The translations under genes and the position numbers were made by a program. Below, one piece after another: positions 57,782-64,000 of a stretch of 64,000 nt of DNA. Source of the DNA: Streptomyces sp. ISL-1 (GTDB taxonomy: Bacteria; Actinomycetota; Actinomycetes; Streptomycetales; Streptomycetaceae); NCBI RefSeq assembly GCF_018614585.1, contig NZ_JAGGOI010000015.1, positions 108,976 to 172,975 of the forward strand, read 5' to 3'. Each line of letters opens with the position of its first letter. The stretch's first letter is position 1. The notes beneath the pieces were generated by a model that was not told where the DNA came from, searched no databases, and worked only from the letters and a program-made list of their open reading frames with translations.

Positions 57782-57955
57782 TCCGCCGATGTATAGGTCC
57801 GGCCCGCGGCAGCGCTCCGGCACCGTGAGGTCCGCTTCGTCCAGTGCCGCGCACCAGCGCTCCACCTCCAGCGGCAGCCGCCAGCCGTCCGCGCGGCGCA
57901 GGAACAGCGGGCCGCGACCGGTCAGCAAGGCGTCGGAGCAAGGATCGGCCCGCAC
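57782..57955 (-). pseudogene. Truncated methyltransferase gene, 5' fragment
   Basis: A minus-strand frame from GTG 57955 reads GRGPLFLRRADGWRLPLEVE, then RCRGPDLYIGG, matching the N-terminus of the methyltransferase at 47196-47879 up to its SAM loop. There it abuts the flotillin fragment. The catalytic half is missing. Confidence 0.65.
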
Positions 57956-58290
57956 ACCGCAGCAGTGTGCGTTCCCGTCGGTACCGTCGCCGTCATTGCG
58001 CTCCCGCCTGCGTCAGCCGCGCCACTGCCGTGGCCAAGTGGCTGCCCGGAGTGTCGGCCGCCACCTCACGCGCGTCCTGAGGTCCGGTGGGCCGGTCGTA
58101 CGGGGCATCGATCGTGTCTGCCGCGACGACAGCGCACCCGCTTCAGGGACACCAACGCCTGCCAGGCCCACGTCCCGTCGGCCGACAGCTGTGTGGGCAC
58201 GGCCACCGTTCGGCTACGACCACGGGAGCAAAGGGATCGTGGGCCCGGTCGGGCCGTGACGTGACAGGGACCGCACGGGTTGTCCATGAC
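57956..58290. other. Spacer, no supported gene
   Basis: A 335-bp region upstream of the truncated methyltransferase and of the next gene. Open frames are present but lack ribosome sites or recognisable motifs. I see nothing more in it. Confidence 0.5.
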
Positions 58291-58686
58291 ATGGAAGAGA
58301 AGGCGTACCAGACGCGTCTCGAGCGGATCCTTGGCGTTCCGCTGGCCGAGAGCGCGGTGCGGCAGTGGCCGCAGAGTGGCGAACTCATCCGCGGCAGGTC
58401 CCGCATCGCGGACGTGGAGTCCCACTTCGTCGGCCTGAGGCTCGGTGTCGGCAGGCGCCACGTTTGCGGCGACATCCTCGTTGTGGAGTGGAGCACGGAT
58501 TACGGCGACGGCCGGGTATACCGGAACGTGTCCGTAGCTGACCTGGCGGCAGGGGAGGCCGTCCGGGTGACCGACTACTGGGGCGAGCCGTTCACACCGC
58601 CGGAATGGCGGCGGCCCCTGTCCGAACGGCTGGAGATGCCGGACAACGGCATCTGGCCGGCCTCCGACACCCTCACCCAGGACTGA
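58291..58686 (+). CDS. NTF2/SnoaL-like small protein
   Basis: A 131-residue protein. The C-terminal half has the NTF2-like pattern GDILVVEWSTDYGDGRVYRN, then VTDYWGEPFTPPEWRRPLSE, where a cone-shaped fold binds small ligands or acts as an isomerase. The N-terminal ~45 residues are less typical, and the protein may be shortened. ATG at 58291; no strong ribosome site. Function unknown. Confidence 0.65.
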   Translation: MEEKAYQTRLERILGVPLAESAVRQWPQSGELIRGRSRIADVESHFVGLRLGVGRRHVCGDILVVEWSTDYGDGRVYRNVSVADLAAGEAVRVTDYWGEPFTPPEWRRPLSERLEMPDNGIWPASDTLTQD

Positions 58687-58853
58687 CGGGCCCGGACACC
58701 CCCTGAGACCGTGACGAGGTCAGAGCCCGTCGGGAAGCCGAAGGAGACGACACGCTGCCGGCTCACACCGAGCTGATGCTCGTCCCGGCCAGCTACCGAT
58801 CACCTCAGCCGAACACTGGGCCAGGACACCCCGACAGCAACTTCCCCAGGTCG

Positions 58854-59573
58854 TCAGCGGTGTTCGGGGTTGGGGTAGTCGGAGCGGCAGCCCGCGTCCC
58901 ACTCGGAGCGCTGGTTGCCGTGTGCGGGGATGCCGCCGGCCTGCTTGAGCATGGCGGCGAGGTGCAGCAGGTTCCAGGTCATGAAGGTGGTGTTGCGGTT
59001 GGTGAAGTCGTTCTCCGGGCCACCCGACCCGGGATCGAGGTACGAGGGTCCGGGCCCGGCCTCGCCGATCCAGCCCGCGTCGGCCTGCGGCGGGATGGTG
59101 TAGCCGAGGTGCTGGAGGCTGTAGAGGACGTTCATGGCGCAGTGCTTCACGCCGTCCTCGTTGCCGGTGACCAGGCACCCGCCCACGCGTCCGTAGTACG
59201 CGTACTGTCCACGGTCATTGAGCAGTGACGAGCCTGCGTAGAGCCGCTCGATGACCTGCTTCATGACGGAGCTGTTGTCCCCCAGCCAGATCGGCCCCGC
59301 GAGCACCAGGATGTCGGCCGCCATCACTCGCTCGTACAGTGACGGCCACTCGTCGGTGGCCCACCCGTGCTCGGTCATGTCCGGCCACACGCCGGTCGCG
59401 ATGTCGTGATCGACGGCCCGGACGAGCTCGGTGGCGACCCCGTTCGACTCCATCGCCGAGCGACTCCTGTCGATCAGCCCCTGGGTGTTGCTGACGTCGG
59501 GAGTTCGCTTGAGCGTGCAGTTGATGAACATCGCACGGAGACCGTCGTACGAAGGGGGCGGCTGGGTGTTCAC
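58854..59573 (-). CDS. Flavodoxin-like NAD(P)H-dependent oxidoreductase
   Basis: A 239-residue FMN-binding reductase of the NADPH-dependent FMN reductase/flavodoxin superfamily. The N-terminal phosphate-binding region is AMFINCTLKRTPDVSNTQ, followed by ADILVLAGPIWLGDNSSVMKQVIERL and GRVGGCLVTGNEDGVKHC. GTG start near 59571. Divergent from the thiamine-diphosphate enzyme; the 213-bp gap holds both promoters. Confidence 0.88.
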   Translation of the reverse strand: MNTQPPPSYDGLRAMFINCTLKRTPDVSNTQGLIDRSRSAMESNGVATELVRAVDHDIATGVWPDMTEHGWATDEWPSLYERVMAADILVLAGPIWLGDNSSVMKQVIERLYAGSSLLNDRGQYAYYGRVGGCLVTGNEDGVKHCAMNVLYSLQHLGYTIPPQADAGWIGEAGPGPSYLDPGSGGPENDFTNRNTTFMTWNLLHLAAMLKQAGGIPAHGNQRSEWDAGCRSDYPNPEHR

Positions 59574-59786
59574 AGAGTGCTCCTGGATCCTGCCGCCGTG
59601 GCGTTCACAGCGGTGCGACGCCCTCCATCGTGCGGGCTGGGACCGTCGCCGTCTCCGTATCGGCGCAGGAAGACGATGACGATCACTCCGACGGCCGAAC
59701 TGTCACGGCGCGACGGCTGACGGGCGTTCACCCGGCCGGGCGCCGGTGCCTGGTCCGTGCGCACTCGCCATGCCTAGGTTCGGCCC

Positions 59787-61481
59787 ATGGACACTCACCA
59801 CCGCCCGGGCCCGCAGAGCTCCGGTACTGCGACCGACGACGTCGCCCATCTCATGGTGCGCTGCCTGGAGGCCGAGAGCGTGGAATACGTCTTCGGGATC
59901 CCGGGGGAGGAGAACATCCGGTTCGTCGACGCCCTGAACGGCTCGGCCATCCGGTACATCCTGGTCCGTCACGAGCAGGGTGCCTCCTTCATGGCGGAGA
60001 TCTACGGGCGGCTCACTGGCAAGGCGGGGGTGTGCTCGGCCACACTGGGCCCCGGGGCCATCAATCTGGCACTGGGCGCCGCTGATGCGATGACGAACAG
60101 CACCCCGCTGGTGGCGCTGGCCGCGCAGGGTTCGCTGGGCCGGGTCCACAAGGAGTCCCACCAGGTCATCGACCTGGTGTCCATGTTCGCTCCGGTCACC
60201 CAGTGGTCGGCAGGCGTGCAGAGTCCCGAAGCGGTGCCGGAGATGGTGCGCAAGGCGTTCAAGACCGCGCAGAGCGAGCGTCCCGGGGCGGTCTTCCTTG
60301 CAGTCCCGGAGGACATCGAGGCCTCGCGCACCAGGACGCCGCTCGCTCCCTTGCAGGTCGATGCGGTCTACGCGGATGCTCCGTCGTCGTCGCAGGTCGC
60401 CCGCGCCGCGGAGGTCGTCGCGGGGGCGCAGCATCCGGTGGTGCTCGCCGGTCATGGTGCTGCCAGGGCGGGTGCGTCGGCGGCCCTGCTGCGTTTCGCC
60501 GAACGGCTGAACGTCCCGGTGGCGACCACCTTCCACGGAAAGGGGGTCTTCCCGGACGACCACGCGAACGCGCTCGGCGCGGTGGGCTTCATGCGCCACG
60601 ACTACGCCAACTTCGGATTCGACTCGGCAGACGTCCTGATCTGCGTGGGTTACGAGATCCAGGAGTTCGACCCGGTGAAGGTCAACCCGGACGGTGACAA
60701 GGGCATCGTCCACCTGCACCGCTTCCCCGCGGAGGTCGACTCCCGCTACCCGGTCACCGTCGGCGTCGAGGGCGATCTGTCACTGGGGCTGGACGCGCTT
60801 GCCACCGCGCTGCCGGACGACCTCACATTCGGAGTGGGAGCCGGTGAACGCATCCGCTCCCTGCTTGCCGAAGAACTCGACTACGGCCGGAACAACGACG
60901 CCTGCCCCCTCGTGCCGCAGCGCGTCGTGGCGGACGTGCGGGCCGCGCTCGGCCGGGAGGACATCGTCCTCGCCGACACCGGCGCCGGGAAGATGTGGAT
61001 GGCCCGGCTCTACCCCGCCTATGCGCCGGACACCTGCCTGGTCTCCAACGGCCTTTCCACCATGGGCTTCGCCCTGCCCGGTGCGATCGCGGCCAAGCTG
61101 GCCCGTCCGGAGCGGCGCGTGCTGGCCATGATGGGGGACGGCTCGTTCCTGATGAACTCCCAGGAGCTGGAGACGGCCGTCCGCGAGCGCATCCCCCTAG
61201 TGGTGCTCGTCCTGGTCGACGAGGAGTACGGCCTGATCACCTGGAAGATGGAGCTGGAACTCGAGCGCCACAGCCACACCCACTTCACCAACCCCGACTT
61301 CGTCTCCTACGCCGAAAGCTTCGGCGCGCGCGGCTACCAGATCAAGGCGGCCGACGAGCTGCTTCCGACGCTGCGGCGTGCACTGGACGACGATGGGGTC
61401 TCCGTGATCGCCTGCCCGGTCGACTACTCGGAGAACCTGCGGCTCACGGATCGGCTCGGCGAACTCCACGGGCCTTTCTGA
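59787..61481 (+). CDS. Acetolactate synthase large-subunit-like thiamine-diphosphate enzyme
   Basis: A 564-residue ThDP enzyme of the acetohydroxyacid synthase/AlsS group. The catalytic Glu63 lies in VRHEQGASFMAE and the ThDP/Mg motif MGDGSF at ~449-454 with Asn457. The central FAD/ADP-like domain contains VVLAGHGAARAGA. No regulatory subunit gene is nearby, which favours a catabolic or related ThDP function (acetolactate synthase, oxalyl-CoA decarboxylase-like) over branched-chain biosynthesis. ATG start. Confidence 0.88.
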   Translation: MDTHHRPGPQSSGTATDDVAHLMVRCLEAESVEYVFGIPGEENIRFVDALNGSAIRYILVRHEQGASFMAEIYGRLTGKAGVCSATLGPGAINLALGAADAMTNSTPLVALAAQGSLGRVHKESHQVIDLVSMFAPVTQWSAGVQSPEAVPEMVRKAFKTAQSERPGAVFLAVPEDIEASRTRTPLAPLQVDAVYADAPSSSQVARAAEVVAGAQHPVVLAGHGAARAGASAALLRFAERLNVPVATTFHGKGVFPDDHANALGAVGFMRHDYANFGFDSADVLICVGYEIQEFDPVKVNPDGDKGIVHLHRFPAEVDSRYPVTVGVEGDLSLGLDALATALPDDLTFGVGAGERIRSLLAEELDYGRNNDACPLVPQRVVADVRAALGREDIVLADTGAGKMWMARLYPAYAPDTCLVSNGLSTMGFALPGAIAAKLARPERRVLAMMGDGSFLMNSQELETAVRERIPLVVLVLVDEEYGLITWKMELELERHSHTHFTNPDFVSYAESFGARGYQIKAADELLPTLRRALDDDGVSVIACPVDYSENLRLTDRLGELHGPF

Positions 61482-61554
61482 GCTGCCGGAGAGCCTTGCC
61501 AGACCTGGCCCAAAGTCGCGGAACGGCTATGATGGCCGCGTCCTGAGCTCAGCT

Positions 61555-62236
61555 GTGGCGGTACGCGCCGATGACGATCACTCCCCGGTGCACGAGCTCG
61601 TCCAGGAAGGGATTCGGCCGCAGAGCCGATCCGTAGGCCCAATCCATGTCGAGCCACATCGGCGGGCGACGAGTCGGCGCCCAGCAGTCGATGCGCGAAC
61701 GATGCGGCCGCAGCAACCCTCAACGGATCGGCCCACAGCCTCGCCTCCTCGGCGAAGACCGAACTCCGGCGCGAGCGCAGGTTGCACAGGAGCGCCTGAT
61801 CCTCACCGCGGCGGTCATCATGGCCGGAGTCAGCAGCATCGTCATCACCGCGGTCAAGGCCACGAGCTGTCGGTCGCTGGCGCCCGGCTTTCCCTCGAGC
61901 CAGGTATTGATGCTGCCCGCCGGCCCAGCCCCACAGATCGGCGAGCTCCGTCGGGCTGGAGGGCGGGTTTGCGCCGGACGCGGATAGCTCCGCGGGCTTG
62001 CCGGTCCGGCAGTCGCTGCCGATGACGAGTTCACGCAGGCGCAGGAGTCGGGAGCGGTAGTTCCGGCGGGTCGACTCCTTCACCTGGGGGCAGCCGACGG
62101 CGATGAACCGCTCGATCACCTCCCGCGACAGCCATACGTCAGCAGACGCGGGCAGGCCCTCGCCGTCGCAGAAGAGCGCCAACTGGGACAGCGCCCCAAG
62201 GAGTTCACGGGCTTTCAAGGTCGTCAGGGGCGCCAT
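61555..62236 (-). pseudogene. Tyrosine-recombinase/integrase-like remnant
   Basis: From ATG 62236 the minus strand encodes an integrase-like SAM domain: LLGALSQLALFCDGEGLPA, VIERFIAVGCPQVKESTRRNY and LADLWGWAGGQ. The frame then shifts near 61960, and neighbouring frames carry possible continuations (TWLEGKPGASDRQLVALTAV). No intact catalytic Arg/His/Tyr set is visible. It is probably a decayed site-specific recombinase that sits close to the right end of the island. Confidence 0.5.
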
Positions 62237-62916
62237 GCGTTCTGAGCTGGACGGTAAGACTTGACCGGCAAGGGCTGCAAGGCCTGCGCCGACAGCAAAC
62301 GTGCCGCGCATGCACAGGGCCGAGTCCCCAGCCCGCCGACGCCTCGGCTGCCGACGAGAACGGGCGCAGGTGCCACGCCAAGGCGACACAGGTGGTAACC
62401 GGCGGCGAGCCCCGCCGGGCCGCCGATCACCAACACCTGCGTCTGTGGGGCATGCGGCGTCCTGCGCCTCGTCGCCTCGGCCGGGCACGAAGATGAGCGC
62501 CCCAGTGCCAGGCCCACGACGGCACCGACGAGGCGAGCGCCGATGAAGCCGCGCGTTCGTACGGACATCCTGACCGGCGGCCTGGAGGCACTCCCAGTGA
62601 CCTGGTGATCAGGCGGCGGCTCGGGGTGGGTTTCGTACATACGGAACGCCACGAGGATCCCGGATGCTGCAGTGAGGGCGGCGTCTACGGCGGTGGCCAG
62701 GAACGCGGCCTGCGGCCGCCGATCAGGCCGCCCGCGCCGCAGGCCAGACCGAGGAACCAGTCCGTTTGATTCTTGCCACCCCAAAGGGGGCATGGTCGGT
62801 AGCGACCGTCGAAGTACTCAAGCAGCCCTGGGTGGTGGGAAACGATCAAGGTATTCGCTGGGAACGATCTTGATTGACTGTGCGTAGGTGCTGACCAGCG
62901 CATTTCGTCGGTTGCC
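62237..62916. other. Mosaic of gene fragments
   Basis: No intact gene. On the minus strand, 62345-62442 encodes QVLVIGGPAGLAAGYHLCRLG, the FAD-binding start of a flavoprotein monooxygenase. 62500-62553 encodes GFIGARLVGAVVGLALG, like the last helix of an aquaporin-type channel. 62614-62870 holds further hydrophobic pieces (GLACGAGGLIGG). The channel-then-monooxygenase order recalls Streptomyces arsenic clusters, but this is only a suggestion. Confidence 0.35.
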
Positions 62917-62933
62917 CACAGAGAGAAACCGAC

Positions 62934-62984
62934 GAAACGGGTCTCGGCCGGTGACGAAAGTCATGGCTGGGGCCCGTTTCTCGT
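62934..62984 (+). terminator. Structured hairpin with GAAA loop (right copy)
   Basis: The outer stem GAAACGGG / CCCGTTTC and the GAC-GAAA-GTC core are conserved, while the inner stem changed to GCC/GGC. It keeps the fold of the tRNA-Leu terminator copy but has no tRNA ahead of it. Confidence 0.65.
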
Positions 62985-63151
62985 TGTCCGGGGCGCCGCG
63001 GTCCGAGTTGAGGGCGGATTCGGGCGTTTCGGCGTGAAAGGTCACACACCGTGGCATGCGTCACGATGCGGGCCCTGATCTTTGGTTGATCTTCAGCTGG
63101 TGCGGCGGAGTTGATCACTAGCCGGTCGGTGCGAGGTAGCCGGTGGGGGGT

Positions 63152-63523
63152 CTACATGGCCAGCGGCTTGGTTCTGCGCCTGTGATGGGTGCGCTTGCGT
63201 GGGCGCTGCCCGTTGAGGGCGAGGGTCTCCACCCATTCCTTGATCTTCCGGCAGTTGGCGTGTGCCAGTTGGAAGGCCAGGAGGATCGTCTGGGCGGCGA
63301 TGCCGCGGATACGCCGGGAGCAGGCCGCTACACCGGGAGCCGGCCGCCTCGATGCCCTCGCCGAGGGGTTCTTCGCGTAGCCATTGAAGCCCTCGACGCT
63401 GTTCCGGAGCCGGAAGTAGATCTTCCGCCATTCCTCGTCGCCGTACTCGAGGGCCTGCCAGTGCATGGCTTCGGAGGTTGGGGCGAGGGTGACGCTGCGC
63501 TGGCGGCAGACCTTGTGAGGCAC
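63152..63523 (-). pseudogene. Transposase-like protein remnant (right copy), truncated
   Basis: Encodes QALEYGDEEWRKIYFRLRN, then SVEGFNGYAKNP and IRGIAAQTILLAFQLAHAN, homologous to the left copy. It has an insertion near VAACSRR and ends early: a TGG of the left copy is TAG here, next to an extra C. The N-terminal part is missing beyond ~63520. Confidence 0.65.
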
Positions 63524-63913
63524 TTGTTCGCGATTCCCCTACCAGCCACGTGGCCGGAGGCTCCCCGCCGGTCGGCGGGGGTGGTTCGGACACGTGACGG
63601 ATGGTTGAAATCAGTATTTTTTCGGAGCCTGGAAGCATGGGATACGGCCTTTCAGCTCTGGGCCAGGCCGTCCGTGTCGCCAGCCTCGGACGACCCTTCC
63701 TTGTGTACGCCCTTCTATGCGTGGGCAAACGGGCGATTGATCGGTCGCGATCCGATCTCCGTACCGGGTGGCTGCCGCTGCCCCTGGCCGGTCAACCGGC
63801 GGGCGGGAGGCGCTGGGCGCCGCTGTTGGTGTCACGTCCCGATGTGCGCAGCAGGGGCGTGACGGTTTCGGCGGTCATCCGACAGTGGACGGCCTGACTG
63901 GAGGCGACGGCAC
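63524..63913. other. Spacer at the right edge, no supported gene
   Basis: A 390-bp region. A frame from 63601 is open for 98 codons but has no ribosome site or recognisable motif. An AT-rich GTATTTTTT run lies at ~63614. The last part leads into a new gene with a GGAGG site at 63899-63903. Confidence 0.5.
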
Positions 63914-64000
63914 ATGTCTTCCGAGACCACGACGGGCACTGATGGTGCAGCGGTTGGCGCGGAAGGGCTCCTGGCCGGGGTTCTGGCGGGTGTTCTGCGT
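63914..64000 (+). CDS. Start of an unidentified CDS (cut by window edge)
   Basis: ATG at 63914 with GGAGG about 10 nt upstream. The first 29 residues are a Ser/Thr/Gly-rich start (SSETTTGTDGAAVGAEG) followed by a hydrophobic LLAGVLAGVL. Too short to assign. Confidence 0.55.
   Translation, partial: MSSETTTGTDGAAVGAEGLLAGVLAGVLR

Larger units (their letters stand above)
62917..63523 (+). repeat. Right flanking direct repeat of the accessory island
   Basis: Right copy of the segment at 41257-41850, in the same orientation. The first 29 bp are identical. The first part keeps exact 21,660-bp spacing, including the hairpin, and the transposase-like part carries small indels. Unlike the left copy it is not preceded by a tRNA. 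Confidence 0.8.

Noticed and set aside
63601..63897. 98-codon plus-strand open frame near the right edge
   Set aside because: No ribosome site, odd composition and no motif; treated as spacer.

Overview
The window is high-GC actinobacterial DNA, almost certainly from a Streptomyces chromosome, and it spans the replication origin. The evidence is the gene order parB-parA-rsmG-jag-yidC-yidD-rnpA-rpmH / dnaA-oriC-dnaN-gnd-recF-dciA-gyrB-gyrA, a DnaA protein with a very long Pro/Gln/Arg-rich linker, an origin of about 0.8 kb with some 19 DnaA boxes, and consensus parS sites.

1-17.3 kb is the origin core. Leftward: chromosome partitioning (parB is cut by the window edge), 16S rRNA methylation, and the rpmH-rnpA-yidD-yidC-jag ribosome/membrane-insertion operon. 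Rightward: the initiator, oriC, sliding clamp, 6-phosphogluconate dehydrogenase, RecF, the DciA helicase-loader homologue and gyrase.

17.3-28.2 kb holds a DUF3566 membrane protein, tRNA-Ile(GAT), a DLW-39 micropeptide, a von Willebrand A (VWA) surface protein with a paralogous partner lacking the VWA domain, a Ser/Thr kinase with an HTH regulator, tRNA-Ala(TGC), two lineage-specific proteins, a cyclophilin, a zinc-finger rhomboid protease and the divergent crgA. Four near-perfect DnaA boxes lie beside crgA.

28.4-41.26 kb is the conserved actinobacterial growth and division block: DUF881 protein, three class E sortases interleaved with pabA/trpG, the PASTA kinase pknB, pbpA, rodA, the PP2C phosphatase pstP, fhaB and fhaA, ending at tRNA-Leu(CAG).

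41.26-about 63.5 kb looks like an accessory island. It starts exactly at the 3' end of tRNA-Leu. It is flanked by two diverged direct copies of the same segment (tRNA-flanking hairpin plus a decayed transposase-like gene), 21,660 bp apart, and carries an integrase-like remnant near its right end. Its intact genes suggest ion, membrane and redox stress handling: CBS protein, NhaD/ArsB-type permease, molybdopterin oxidoreductase, NfeD/flotillin, DUF4142, MarR, GlxA-type regulator, metallo-hydrolase, PucR-type regulator, flavodoxin-like reductase and a thiamine-diphosphate enzyme. Several genes are broken: a cation/proton antiporter, a SpoIIE-type phosphatase, a second flotillin and a second methyltransferase. 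Three island promoters, ahead of the antiporter and of both NfeD genes, share an unusual element with an inverted repeat, suggesting one small regulon. A new CDS begins at the right edge.
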